DNA of 64,000 nucleotides from Allobosea sp. 67-29 (GTDB lineage: Bacteria > Pseudomonadota > Alphaproteobacteria > Rhizobiales > Beijerinckiaceae). How positions within the stretch are numbered: position 1 is the first letter of the stretch; every line of letters starts with the position of its first letter. The stretch spans positions 35,379 to 99,378 of the forward strand of contig NZ_MKSQ01000008.1 in the NCBI RefSeq assembly GCF_001898115.1. The letters are read 5' to 3'. Positions 54,757 through 63,669 of the stretch are shown here, one piece after another. Position numbers and translations under genes: made by a program. The notes under the pieces were generated by a model. It saw only the letters and a program-made list of their open reading frames with translations, searched no databases and was not told the DNA's origin.

Positions 54757-56445
54757 CTACCCTTCGACCAGGCGCCGGGCGATCACCTGCGCCTGGATTT
54801 CGGCTGCGCCCTCGAAGATGTTGAGGATGCGGGCATCGCAGAGCACACGGCTCACCGGATATTCCAGCGCGAAGCCGTTGCCACCGTGGATCTGCAGGGC
54901 GTTGTCGGCCGCCGCCCAGGCGACGCGGGCGCCGAGCAGCTTGGCCATGCCGGCCTCGAGGTCGCAACGCCGGTCAGCATCCTTCTCGCGGGCAGCGAAA
55001 TAGGTGAGCTGGCGGGCGATCAGGATCTCCGCCGCCATCATGGCGAGCTTGTCGGCGACGCGCGGGAAGGCGATCAGCGGCTTGCCGAACTGGATGCGCT
55101 CCTGAGCGTAACGCAAGCCGAGATCGAAGGCCGATTGCGCGACGCCGATGGCGCGGGCCGCCGTCTGGATACGCGCGGCCTCGAAGGTCTGCATGAGTTG
55201 CTTGAAGCCCTGCCCCTCGACACCGCCGAGCAGGTTTTCGCCCTTCACGATGAAACCGTCGAAGGCGAGCTCGTATTCCTTCATGCCGCGATAGCCGAGC
55301 ACTTCGATCTCGCCGCCGGTCAGGCCCTCGACCGGGAACGGATCGGCGTCGCTTCCGCGCGGCTTCTCGGCGATCAGCATCGACAGGCCGCGATAGCCCG
55401 GCGCATCGGGATCGGTCCGCACCAGCAGTGTCATGATGTCGGCGCGGACGGGATGGGTGATCCAGGTCTTGTTGCCGTAGACCTTCCAGACGGCGCCGTC
55501 GCCGTCCCCTTCCTTGACCGCCTTGGTGCGCAGGCTGGCGAGGTCGGAGCCGGTGTTCGGCTCGGTGAAGACGGCGGTCGGCAGGATCTCGCCGGAGGCG
55601 ATCTTCGGCAGCCACTTCGCCTTCTGCTCGTCGGTGCCGCCGCAGAGAATGAGCTCGGCCGCGATCTCGGACCGGGTCCCGAGCGAGCCAACGCCGATAT
55701 AGCCGCGCGACAATTCCTCGGAGACGACGCACATCGAGACCTTTGACAGGCCCATGCCGCCGAACGCCTCGGGGATGGTCAGGCCGAAGACGCCGATTTC
55801 GGCCATCTTCTCGACGACCGGCATCGGGATGTAGTCGTTCTCGAGATGCCATTCATGGGCGTGCGGCGTGACCTCCGCGGCACAGAACCGGCGCATCTCC
55901 GAGCGGATCGCTTCCAGCGTCTCGTCAAGGCCGGGATCGCCCACGCTGCTCGCACCATCGCTCTGGCTGAACAGGGCGACGAAGCGGGCCCGGTTTTCCG
56001 GCGTGTTGCCCTCGGCGATGAGCCTCTCGGCCGCCTCCGAGCAAGCGGCCGCCACCGCCTCCTGCGACAGGCCGAGCGCCGGCAGCCGGACGATCTCTCC
56101 CTGGCTCATCGGAATGCCACCGAAGATCTGGGCGGCGTATTCACCCGCGCCGATACGGATCGCACAGTCCTCGACCGCGCCGTAGCGTCCTTCCTCCTGC
56201 AGCCGCTCGCCATAGGCTTTCAGCTCGCGCAGCGCCGTGACGTAGGTGGCGAGCCAGGACAGGCCATGCGCGGCATGCTGCTCGGCTTCGAGCCGGGCCG
56301 AGGAGACCCGGCCCTCGACTTCGACCCTGCGCCGGACGGCCGCGACCGCAGCCTCGAGCAGCGTCTCGAAGCCCGGCAGCGCCGCCGCGACGAGAGCGAC
56401 CGCGCCCCCGCGGCTTTCGGTTTGCAACGCAGCGTTGGCGCTCAT
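54757..56445 (-). CDS. mcd: Methylsuccinyl-CoA dehydrogenase (ethylmalonyl-CoA pathway)
   Basis: A 562-aa FAD enzyme oxidising (2S)-methylsuccinyl-CoA to mesaconyl-CoA. The C-terminal two-thirds is an acyl-CoA dehydrogenase (VFTEPNTGSDLASLRT, ENLLGGVEGQGFKQLMQTFEAARIQTAARAIG, NALQIHGGNGFALEYPVSRVLCDARILNIFEGA). The extra N-terminal domain (about residues 1-170) is specific to Mcd and rules out ordinary acyl-CoA dehydrogenases of about 380 aa. ccr, from the same pathway, lies about 2 kb upstream on the same strand, with a transporter and a GST between. The symbol is by family. Confidence 0.88.
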   Translation of the reverse strand: MSANAALQTESRGGAVALVAAALPGFETLLEAAVAAVRRRVEVEGRVSSARLEAEQHAAHGLSWLATYVTALRELKAYGERLQEEGRYGAVEDCAIRIGAGEYAAQIFGGIPMSQGEIVRLPALGLSQEAVAAACSEAAERLIAEGNTPENRARFVALFSQSDGASSVGDPGLDETLEAIRSEMRRFCAAEVTPHAHEWHLENDYIPMPVVEKMAEIGVFGLTIPEAFGGMGLSKVSMCVVSEELSRGYIGVGSLGTRSEIAAELILCGGTDEQKAKWLPKIASGEILPTAVFTEPNTGSDLASLRTKAVKEGDGDGAVWKVYGNKTWITHPVRADIMTLLVRTDPDAPGYRGLSMLIAEKPRGSDADPFPVEGLTGGEIEVLGYRGMKEYELAFDGFIVKGENLLGGVEGQGFKQLMQTFEAARIQTAARAIGVAQSAFDLGLRYAQERIQFGKPLIAFPRVADKLAMMAAEILIARQLTYFAAREKDADRRCDLEAGMAKLLGARVAWAAADNALQIHGGNGFALEYPVSRVLCDARILNIFEGAAEIQAQVIARRLVEG

Positions 56446-56535
56446 GATTCAGCCTCCCTTTGTTGCGTCGCAGCATAGGCGGAAGCGCAGGGAAACCAAA
56501 ATCCGCCTTTCGGCGAGGATGCCGGCAGCGGTCGG

Positions 56536-57414
56536 CTATTTCCGGCTGGCGAGGACGACACCGAGGATGCTGACGGCCATGCCGGCGACCTGAAGCGCGG
56601 AAAGCGTCTCCCCGAACAGCAGCCAGGCCTCGACCGCGACCAGCGCCGGTACGAGATAGAGAAAGGTCACGATGCGCGAGACTTCGCCGCGCCGAAGCAT
56701 GAACAGGTACAGCCCGATGCCGCCGAGCGAGAGGACGACCACCGACCAGAACAGGACGAGCAGCATCGTCACGTTCCACTCGATCCGCATCGGCTCCAGC
56801 GCCCAGGCGACGGGAATGGTGACGAGAAAGGCGGCGGTATACTGGATCGCCGTCACCGTCCTGAGATCGCCCGAAACCACCCGCGCCTTCTGGTAGAAGG
56901 AGCCGAGGGTGACGGCGATCATGCCGACGATGTTGATCAGGACCGGCAGAAGCACAGCCCACAAGACCGCGGGATCGACGCCGGCCAATTGGGGCTCAAG
57001 CACGAGCGCGATTCCGACGAAGCCGCAGGCGATACCGAGCCAGCGGACACCCGAGATGCGCTCCCCGACGAGGACCGGGGCGAAGAGAGCGGTCAGGATC
57101 GGCTGCAGGCCGGCGATCAGGCCGGAAATGCCGGCGGGCAAGCCATGACGCACCGCCCACCAGACGCCGGCGAGATAGATGCCGTGAAGGAGGACGCCCG
57201 TGATCGCGATGTCGATCACGGCCCGGCGGCTGCGCGGCCACGGCGCACCGGCTGCGAGCGCCATCAGCCCGACGAGAACCGCTGCGGAGGCGAAGCGCAG
57301 GGAGAGAAAGGTCAGCGCATCGGCGTAGCGCGCCGAATAGCCGGCCACGATCCATCCCGTCGACCACAGGAAGGTGAAGAGCAGCGGCATTGCTCGCATA
57401 AGGAGAGGCGACAT
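56536..57414 (-). CDS. EamA-type drug/metabolite transporter
   Basis: A 292-aa inner-membrane protein with ten predicted helices in two EamA repeats, the first around WSTGWIVAGYSARYADALTFLSLRF and the second from WAVLLPVLINIVGMIAVTLG. The substrate is unknown; members move amino acids or metabolites outward. It lies between mcd and the GST gene on the same strand, with gaps of 90 nt (to mcd) and 112 nt (from the GST gene). Confidence 0.88.
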   Translation of the reverse strand: MSPLLMRAMPLLFTFLWSTGWIVAGYSARYADALTFLSLRFASAAVLVGLMALAAGAPWPRSRRAVIDIAITGVLLHGIYLAGVWWAVRHGLPAGISGLIAGLQPILTALFAPVLVGERISGVRWLGIACGFVGIALVLEPQLAGVDPAVLWAVLLPVLINIVGMIAVTLGSFYQKARVVSGDLRTVTAIQYTAAFLVTIPVAWALEPMRIEWNVTMLLVLFWSVVVLSLGGIGLYLFMLRRGEVSRIVTFLYLVPALVAVEAWLLFGETLSALQVAGMAVSILGVVLASRK

Positions 57415-57526
57415 CGGACCGGACGCTGACGAGGGCCGCCGTCTCTACTCCCGATCGGCCGGAGGCAAAAGAGCGCACAGGCGCCCAGGGCCATGCCCGT
57501 GACGCGGCCATGCCGAGAGTGGCATT

Positions 57527-58180
57527 TCAGTCGCGATCCGGCGCGCCGGGCGGGAAGTAGTGACGATAGGGCCGCGCCTCGTCGACCGCGCGCGCGAAGG
57601 ATGGCCGCTTCAGCAACCGGGCGCGGTAGGCTCGCACGTTCGAAAAGGTGCTGTCGATCTCATGGACCCAATCGGCGTAAAACAGTGACGGTGCCGCACT
57701 GCAATCGGCCAGGGTGAAGCCATCCCCGCAAGCCCATTGCCGCGAGGCCATCGCCCCGTCGAGCCAGCCATAAGCGGAATCGAGCATGGCGCGCGCCTGA
57801 GCAACGCCGACGCGGTCACGATCCTCGGGCGGGCGCATGAAATCGGCGACGATGCGCTGCATCGGCGTCATGACATAGTTGTCGAAGAAGCGGTCCATCG
57901 TCCGGACCTCGAGCGCGGCCTTGGCGTCTTCCGGCACGAGGCGCACGGGACCGGGGTGATACAATCCGAGATGCTCGATGACGACGCTGGATTCGAGCAC
58001 CGTCCGGCCATCATCGACGAGAACCGGGAAACGCTTCAGCAGCCAGAGCGCCTCCAACTCTTCGCCCGCGCCTTCGTCCTCGAGATTGCGATAGGTGAAG
58101 GGCGTCCCGTTCTCGTAGAGCGCGATCAGCACCTTCTGGCAGTAGGACGAGAACGGGTGAGCATAGAGCGTCAGAGCCAT
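57527..58180 (-). CDS. Glutathione S-transferase family protein
   Basis: A 217-aa cytoplasmic protein. The N-terminal thioredoxin-like domain (about residues 1-78) has LYAHPFSSYCQKVLIALYENG and the cis-proline/glutathione motif FPVLVDDGRTVLESSVVIEHL (Glu-Ser pair). The C-terminal helical domain includes WLDGAMASRQWACGDGFTLADCSA, the N-capping box. The substrate is unknown. Two matching palindromes sit 14-67 nt upstream, so expression is probably regulated. It runs in the direction of ccr, mcd and the transporter. Confidence 0.88.
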   Translation of the reverse strand: MALTLYAHPFSSYCQKVLIALYENGTPFTYRNLEDEGAGEELEALWLLKRFPVLVDDGRTVLESSVVIEHLGLYHPGPVRLVPEDAKAALEVRTMDRFFDNYVMTPMQRIVADFMRPPEDRDRVGVAQARAMLDSAYGWLDGAMASRQWACGDGFTLADCSAAPSLFYADWVHEIDSTFSNVRAYRARLLKRPSFARAVDEARPYRHYFPPGAPDRD

Positions 58181-58193
58181 GGCATCCTCCAAA

Positions 58194-58247
58194 CCAATTG
58201 CATTTCGCAATCGGAATTTAAGGAAACCGATTCTGTTTTGCAACCGG
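58194..58247 (-). promoter_or_regulatory. Paired palindromic operators upstream of the GST gene
   Basis: Two 21-nt imperfect palindromes with the form CC-x-ATT-N8-GCAA-x-CGG occur at 58194-58214 (CCAATTGCatttcGCAATCGG) and 58227-58247 (CCGATTCTgttttGCAACCGG). They are spaced exactly 33 bp apart, three helical turns, on one face of the DNA. They fill the 80-nt gap between the ccr stop and the GST start. The regulator is not identified. Confidence 0.6.
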
Positions 58248-58259
58248 ATTTTTACCGGC

Positions 58260-59531
58260 TCATGTCCCCAGAGCTTCCGCGACGTCCTCATAGGTCCGCA
58301 AGCCCGTGCGGGGCGCGTAGACCAGAACCGACATGTTGCCCGGTGCGTGCTCGTTCTTCCACATCTTGTGGTGGGCGAGCGGGATCTTGTCCCAGGGGAA
58401 GACCTCGGACATGCAGGGATCGATGCGCCGGTCGATGACGAACTGGTTGGCCGCGCTCGCCTGCTTGAGATGGGCGAAATGCGAGCCCTGGACGCGCTTC
58501 TGGCGCATCCAGACATAACGGGCGTCGAAGGTGATGTTGAAGCCCGAGGTGCCCGCGCAGAACACCACCATGCCGCCGCGCTTGGCGACGAGGCAGGAGA
58601 CCGGGAAGGTCGCCTCGCCCGGGTGCTCGAAGACGATGTCGACATCCTTCTTGCCGGTGATGTCCCAGATCGCCTTGCCGAACTTGCGGGCCTCCTTGGT
58701 CCACTCGTTGTATTCGGGCGAATTGACCTTGGGCATCTGGCCCCAGCAGTTGAAATCCTTGCGGTTGATCACGCCCTTGGCGCCGAGGCCCAGCACGTAG
58801 TCGCGCTTGGTCTCGTCCGAGATGACGCCGATCGCGTTGGCGCCCGAAGCCGCGCAGAGCTGGACGCCGAAGACGCCGAGGCCGCCGGAAGCGCCCCAGA
58901 CAAGCACGTTGTCGCCGGGCTTGATGGTGTGCGGGGCATGGCCGAAGAGCATGCGGTAGGCGGTGGCCAGCGTCAGCGTGTAGCAGGCAGCCTCCTCCCA
59001 GGCGAGATGCTTCGGCTTGTGCATGAGCTGGCGCGACTGCACCCGGCAGAACTGGGCGAAGGAGCCGTCCGGCGTCTCGTATCCCCAGATGCGCTGGGTC
59101 GACGAGAACATCGGGTCGCCGCCATTGCACTCCTCGTCGTCGCCGTCGTCCTGGTTGCAGTGGACGATGACCTCGTCGCCGACCTTCCAGCGCTTCACCT
59201 TGGAGCCGACTGCCCAGACGATGCCCGCGGCATCGGAGCCGGCGACATGGAACGGCGCCTTGTGGACGTCGAATGGCGAGATCGGCTGGCCGAGGCCGGC
59301 CCAGATGCCGTTGTAGTTGACGCCGCCGGCCATCACGAGGAGCAAGACCTCCTCCTCGCCGATAGGCCATGTCGGCACGACCTCGACCTGGAACGAGTCC
59401 TGCGGCGCCCCGTGACGCTCGCGCCGGATCGCCCAGGCATACATCTTCTCCGGGACATGGCCGAGCGGGGGCAGTTCGTCGAGTTCGTAGAGATCCTTGA
59501 GCGGCTTCACGGCGGCCTGCGACTTCGACAT
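58260..59531 (-). CDS. ccr: Crotonyl-CoA carboxylase/reductase
   Basis: Key enzyme of the ethylmalonyl-CoA pathway: NADPH-dependent reductive carboxylation of crotonyl-CoA to ethylmalonyl-CoA. The 423-aa length and motifs fit Ccr, a medium-chain reductase: AGGVNYNGIWAGLGQPIS, the nucleotide loop VWGASGGLGVFGVQL, DIVFEHPGEATFPVSCL and the ending GLRTYEDVAEAL. The ATG has GGGAG upstream; the frame is open further but not used. The organism should assimilate acetyl-CoA units without isocitrate lyase, if the rest of the pathway is elsewhere. Confidence 0.95.
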   Translation of the reverse strand: MSKSQAAVKPLKDLYELDELPPLGHVPEKMYAWAIRRERHGAPQDSFQVEVVPTWPIGEEEVLLLVMAGGVNYNGIWAGLGQPISPFDVHKAPFHVAGSDAAGIVWAVGSKVKRWKVGDEVIVHCNQDDGDDEECNGGDPMFSSTQRIWGYETPDGSFAQFCRVQSRQLMHKPKHLAWEEAACYTLTLATAYRMLFGHAPHTIKPGDNVLVWGASGGLGVFGVQLCAASGANAIGVISDETKRDYVLGLGAKGVINRKDFNCWGQMPKVNSPEYNEWTKEARKFGKAIWDITGKKDVDIVFEHPGEATFPVSCLVAKRGGMVVFCAGTSGFNITFDARYVWMRQKRVQGSHFAHLKQASAANQFVIDRRIDPCMSEVFPWDKIPLAHHKMWKNEHAPGNMSVLVYAPRTGLRTYEDVAEALGT

Positions 59532-59732
59532 GGTCGTCTCCCTGCTCTCTTCCGTCGTTGCCCAGCCCGGCGCTCGTCGGCGGATTGGGACGCCGATCAT
59601 GCACCATATGCTGCGCTGCGCCATTAACCTAAGGAATCACGCCGCAGCGCAAAATCACGATGGCGCCGGCACTTCCGTTTTCTTCACTCTTCGCCGCGAT
59701 CCTGCGGGCAGGCGCGCTGGAGGATAGATGGC

Positions 59733-60035
59733 ATGCGCAGTCTGCTGATGATGGTGGGCCTGCCGGACCTGCCGCTGCTTTCCGTCATGCTGGTCGTCAC
59801 GATGATCGTCCTCGCCGCGCTCCTGTTCGGCTGGATTTCGGACCTGCTGCTCGGCGATGGCGGCTTCGGGGTAACCTTCAACGCCGGGCTCGCGCTCGTC
59901 GGGGCCTTCGTCGGCACATGGCTCTGGCACCGCTTCGGTTTCCCCACACGCTTCGACGCCAACGCCCTGCGGGCGGGGATCGCGGCCGCGTCGGGCCTGG
60001 CCCTGCTCCTCGTCGCCGCCGTGCTGCGACCTTAG
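59733..60035 (+). CDS. Small hypothetical membrane protein
   Basis: A 100-aa protein with three hydrophobic segments, about residues 14-38, 48-64 and 78-97. The middle stretch GFGVTFNAGLALVGAFVGTWLWHRFG resembles GlsB/YeaQ/YmgE-type small membrane proteins, but I cannot assign a family. It converges on the cysteine-synthase-like gene with a 6-nt gap and is divergent from ccr. Confidence 0.6.
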   Translation: MRSLLMMVGLPDLPLLSVMLVVTMIVLAALLFGWISDLLLGDGGFGVTFNAGLALVGAFVGTWLWHRFGFPTRFDANALRAGIAAASGLALLLVAAVLRP

Positions 60036-60041
60036 AAGCGC

Positions 60042-60989
60042 TCAGGCCTTCCCGGGCAGCGTCGCCGCGAAACTGTTCAGGTACTTCATGCCGGTGTCGC
60101 ACATCATCGTGACGATAGTCGCGGCGCTTCCCAATCGTCCGGCGAGGCGCAGTGCGGCAACGACATTGCCGCCGGTCGAGGTCCCGGCGAAAAGCCCCTC
60201 CTCCCGGGCGAGCCGCAGCGCCATAGCCCGCGCCTCCTCGGTCGAGACGGGCTCGATCGCGTCGACGAGCTCGGCCCGCCACAGCGGCACCACATAGCCT
60301 GCCCCGACGCCGTCGATCTTGTGGGCTCCGGTCGGACCGCCCGAGAGCACCGCGGACTCGGCCGGCTCCACCGCCACGATCGCCAGCGGCCGGCCGCGGC
60401 GGTGCAGCGCTTCACCGGTCCCGCGCAAGGAGGCGGCGGTTCCGACGCTCTGCACGAAGCCGTCGATCTGGCCGCCTGTCTGAGTCCAGATTTCGTCCGC
60501 CAACCTGTCGTAGGCGGCGAGTTGATCGGTATTGCGCATCTGGTCGGTCCAGAACGCGCCGGTCTCGGCGGCAATGACGCCCGCAGCCGCGATCATGTCC
60601 TTCGTCAGCGTCTCGGTCATGCGACCGGATTCGCTCCGGATGATCGTCAGCTCGGCACCCAGCAGCTGCATATGGACGAGCTTCTCGCGGGCAAACGCAT
60701 CCGAGGTCACGATATGCAGCCGATAGCCCTTCACCGCGCAGACCTGAGCCAGTGAGACACCGGTGCTGCCGCCGGTATACTCGACGACGCTGCCACCCGG
60801 CTTCAGCCGTCCGTCGGCTTCGGCCGCCTCGATCATGGCGAGCGCCATGCGATCCTTCATCGACCCGGTCGGGTTTTCGCTCTCGAGCTTCAGGAGGATT
60901 CGCGCGCCATTCCGCGGACCGATGCAGCGCAGAGGCAGCAGCGTCGTACGTCCGATGCGGCTGAGGACGGTGTCGGGCATGGCCGTCAT
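60042..60989 (-). CDS. Cysteine-synthase-family PLP enzyme
   Basis: A 315-aa fold-type II PLP enzyme of the cysteine synthase/cystathionine beta-synthase family. PLP lysine: Lys45 in NPTGSMKDRMAL. Two canonical loops are altered: the substrate loop is YTGGSTGVSLA (residues 71-81) where CysK has TSGNTG, and the phosphate region has SVGTAASLRGTGEAL rather than GTGGT. The C-terminal motif is GTSTGGNVVAAL. These changes suggest a substrate other than O-acetylserine. It is divergent from a MarR regulator with operator-like palindromes between them. No sulfur genes are adjacent. Confidence 0.85.
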   Translation of the reverse strand: MTAMPDTVLSRIGRTTLLPLRCIGPRNGARILLKLESENPTGSMKDRMALAMIEAAEADGRLKPGGSVVEYTGGSTGVSLAQVCAVKGYRLHIVTSDAFAREKLVHMQLLGAELTIIRSESGRMTETLTKDMIAAAGVIAAETGAFWTDQMRNTDQLAAYDRLADEIWTQTGGQIDGFVQSVGTAASLRGTGEALHRRGRPLAIVAVEPAESAVLSGGPTGAHKIDGVGAGYVVPLWRAELVDAIEPVSTEEARAMALRLAREEGLFAGTSTGGNVVAALRLAGRLGSAATIVTMMCDTGMKYLNSFAATLPGKA

Positions 60990-61016
60990 GGCGGGATTCC
61001 CTTCCTTTGAATTTTC

Positions 61017-61043
61017 TTGTATATACAATCCTTGTATCTGCAA
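61017..61043. promoter_or_regulatory. Paired MarR-type operators between divergent genes
   Basis: TTGTATATACAA (61017-61028, perfect palindrome) and TTGTATCTGCAA (61032-61043, 10 of 12 matching) lie in the 70-nt gap between the cysteine-synthase-like gene and the MarR gene, the usual place for an autoregulated MarR operator. Their centres are 15 bp apart. Confidence 0.65.
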
Positions 61044-61059
61044 ATAGATGGTCTGAGCA

Positions 61060-61515
61060 ATGCCGGAACACCGGGGATTTCGTGCGGAGCTCGAAGAGCA
61101 GGTGGCGGGCTGCGCCGGGCTGAATAGCCGCGCGCTCGCACGGCGATTGACCAGGATCGTCGACGAAGCGCTGAAGGAGAATGGTGTCGGGCTCGCCCAG
61201 ATCGGGCTGATGGCACTGATCGCGACCCATGCGGACGACCGGATGGCAGCGCTGGCGGCACGCGCCGGGCTCGATCCCTCCACGCTCTCGCGCAACCTGC
61301 GCGGGTTGGAGCGCGAGGGGCTGATCGAGATCGCGACGGTCGAGAAGGACCTGCGGCGGCGAGCGGTCTGGCTGACGGAAAGCGGGGTCAGGCGCCTGCA
61401 GGCGGCACTGCCGGGCTGGAGGCAGGCTCAGGCCAGGATCGCAGACCTCCTACAGGCCGAATTCCTGCAAGAGATCGCCAAGGCGAGCGAGAAGCTCGCC
61501 GCATATAAGGATTGA
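61060..61515 (+). CDS. MarR-family transcriptional regulator
   Basis: A 151-aa dimeric regulator with a winged helix-turn-helix. The DNA-binding part is ALAARAGLDPSTLSRNLRGLEREGLIEIA, and the beta-wing EKDLRRRAVWLTESG follows. A C-terminal helix (AEFLQEIAKASEKLAA) should complete the dimer interface. It probably controls the divergent PLP enzyme gene and itself through the paired palindromes in between. The ligand is unknown. It converges on ubiG with a 3-nt gap. Confidence 0.9.
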   Translation: MPEHRGFRAELEEQVAGCAGLNSRALARRLTRIVDEALKENGVGLAQIGLMALIATHADDRMAALAARAGLDPSTLSRNLRGLEREGLIEIATVEKDLRRRAVWLTESGVRRLQAALPGWRQAQARIADLLQAEFLQEIAKASEKLAAYKD

Positions 61516-61518
61516 AGG

Positions 61519-62280
61519 TCAGGCGGCTCCGCCGCGGCAGGCGGCGAGCATGTAGTTGACGTCCATGTCGCGCGACGCGCTCCAGCGGCCGGTCAGCGGA
61601 TTGAAAACCACGCCGGCCTGCGTCCCGACCGTGAAGCCATTGCCCTCGATGGCGCCGCCGAGCTCTGCCGGGGTTACGAACTTCTCCCAGTCATGGGTGC
61701 CCTTCGGCAACCAGCGCAGAACATATTCCGCGCCGACGATCGCCAGCGCATAGGATTTCAGCGTGCGGTTCAAGGTCGCCATCACCAGCAGGCCATCAGG
61801 CTTCACCGCCGCACAGCAGGCGGCGACAAAGGCCTCGACATCGGCGACATGCTCGACGACCTCCATGGCCAGCACGATATCGAAGCGCCGGCCGGAAGCG
61901 ACGACGGCCTCGATCGTCTCCTCGCGGTAGTCGATCGAAAGCCCGCTCCTTTCGGCATGGGCCCTGGCGACGGCGATGTTGGTGGGGGCGGGGTCGAGGC
62001 CTGTGACCTCTGCGCCGAGCCTTGCGAGCGGCTCGGACAATACCCCTCCCCCGCAGCCGATATCGACCAGGCTCAGCCCTTCGAGGGTCCGCATCTGCTT
62101 CGGGTCGCGGCCGAACCGGGCGCAGGCCTCATCGCGGACGAAGGCCAGCCGCACGGGGTTGAACTTGTGCAGGACGGCCATCGGGCCCTTCTGATCCCAC
62201 CAGTCGCGCGCGATCGCGTCGAAGCGGGCGACCTCCGCCGGGTCGATCGTCGAGCCTGAACGTTCGGTCGCAGCCGCCAT
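61519..62280 (-). CDS. ubiG: Ubiquinone biosynthesis O-methyltransferase UbiG
   Basis: Catalyses both O-methylations of ubiquinone synthesis with SAM as donor. In 253 aa: FDAIARDWWDQKGPMAVLHKFNPVRL near residue 20, SAM motif SLVDIGCGGGVLSEPLARLG (about residue 70), DIVLAMEVVEHVADVEAFV and the UbiG-specific end QAGVVFNPLTGRWSASRDMDVNYM. The pair ubiG/lysC in divergent orientation is conserved in this order. Confidence 0.95.
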   Translation of the reverse strand: MAAATERSGSTIDPAEVARFDAIARDWWDQKGPMAVLHKFNPVRLAFVRDEACARFGRDPKQMRTLEGLSLVDIGCGGGVLSEPLARLGAEVTGLDPAPTNIAVARAHAERSGLSIDYREETIEAVVASGRRFDIVLAMEVVEHVADVEAFVAACCAAVKPDGLLVMATLNRTLKSYALAIVGAEYVLRWLPKGTHDWEKFVTPAELGGAIEGNGFTVGTQAGVVFNPLTGRWSASRDMDVNYMLAACRGGAA

Positions 62281-62414
62281 GAACGGGTCCTTCGCTGATG
62301 CGATGCCGCATTGACACCGCGCCTGACGCCCGTCATCTACACCCGCCCCGCCGAGAGCGCGAGGGCGACGTTTCGACCCGGCCGCAAGCCGGGACAGCTA
62401 TCGAAAAGACCATC

Positions 62415-63653
62415 ATGGCCCGTCTGGTGATGAAATTCGGCGGCACCTCAGTCGCCACTGTCGAGCGCATCAAGAACGCGGCGCGGCACGTCAAACGCGA
62501 GGTCGAAGCCGGCAACGAGGTGGCGGTCGTGGTCTCGGCGATGTCGGGCAAGACCAACGAGCTCGTCGCCTGGTGCAAGGAAGCGGCGCCGCTCTACGAC
62601 CAGGCGGAGTACGATACCGTCGTCGCCTCGGGCGAGCAGGTCACCTCGGGGCTGATGGCGATCGTGCTTCGCGAGATGGGCATCCCGGCCCGCTCCTGGC
62701 AGGGTTGGCAAATCCCGATCTACGGCTCGGACGCCCATGGCTCGGCCCGCATCGTCGACGTTGACGGCGCCGGCATCATCGCCGGCTTCGACCGCAACCG
62801 CGAGGTCGCCGTCTGCTCCGGCTTCCAGGGCGTGCATGCCGAAAGCCGCCGCATCGTCACGCTCGGCCGCGGCGGCTCCGACACGAGCGCGGTGGCGCTC
62901 GCAGCCGGCCTCAAGGCCGATCGCTGCGACATCTACACCGATGTCGACGGCGTCTACACCACCGATCCGCGCATCGTCCCGAAGGCGAAGCGCATGGACA
63001 AGGTCTCCTTCGAGGAGATGCTCGAAATGGCCTCGCTCGGCTCGAAGGTCCTGCAGGTGCGCTCGGTCGAGATCGCCATGACGCAGCGCGTGCCGACCTA
63101 TGTGCGCTCCTCCTTCGACGACCCCGAAAACCCCAATCCTGGCACCCTCATCTGCGACGAGGACGACATCGTGGAACAGCAGATCGTCACCGGCATCGCC
63201 TTCTCCCGGGACGAAGCCCAGATCACCCTCCGCCGCGTGGCCGACAAGCCCGGCGTCGCCGCGGCGATCTTCGGCCCGCTCGCCGATGCCAATATCAATG
63301 TCGACATGATCATTCAGGTCGTCTCGGACGATCAGGCGACGACCGACATCACCTTCACCGTGCCGACGGCCGATTACGAGCGCGCCCGCACGCTGCTCGA
63401 GAGCAAGCACGACACGATCTCCTACCAGGAGATCCAGGGCGCGACCGACGTGGTGAAGATCTCGGCGATCGGCGTCGGCATGCGCTCGCATGCGGGCGTG
63501 GCGGCCCGCGCCTTCCGGGCGCTCGCCGAGAAGGGCATCAACATCCGCGCGATCACCACCTCCGAGATCAAGTTCTCGGTGCTGATCGACGCCGCCTATA
63601 CCGAACTCGCCGTGCGCACGCTTCACTCGCTCTACGGGCTGGACGCCGGCTGA
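62415..63653 (+). CDS. lysC: Aspartate kinase
   Basis: Phosphorylates aspartate, the first step to lysine, threonine, methionine and diaminopimelate. In 412 aa: kinase motif VMKFGGTSVATVERI at the N-terminus, RGGSDTSAVALAAGLKADRCDIYTDVDGVYTTDPR, and two C-terminal ACT domains (about residues 265-410) giving feedback control. The ATG opening MARLVMKFGG is used; an upstream extension is unsupported. A 6-bp GC hairpin (CCCGGC/GCCGGG, 62377-62393) sits in the leader. Confidence 0.96.
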   Translation: MARLVMKFGGTSVATVERIKNAARHVKREVEAGNEVAVVVSAMSGKTNELVAWCKEAAPLYDQAEYDTVVASGEQVTSGLMAIVLREMGIPARSWQGWQIPIYGSDAHGSARIVDVDGAGIIAGFDRNREVAVCSGFQGVHAESRRIVTLGRGGSDTSAVALAAGLKADRCDIYTDVDGVYTTDPRIVPKAKRMDKVSFEEMLEMASLGSKVLQVRSVEIAMTQRVPTYVRSSFDDPENPNPGTLICDEDDIVEQQIVTGIAFSRDEAQITLRRVADKPGVAAAIFGPLADANINVDMIIQVVSDDQATTDITFTVPTADYERARTLLESKHDTISYQEIQGATDVVKISAIGVGMRSHAGVAARAFRALAEKGINIRAITTSEIKFSVLIDAAYTELAVRTLHSLYGLDAG

Positions 63654-63669
63654 GGCGCCGCCGGCCGGC

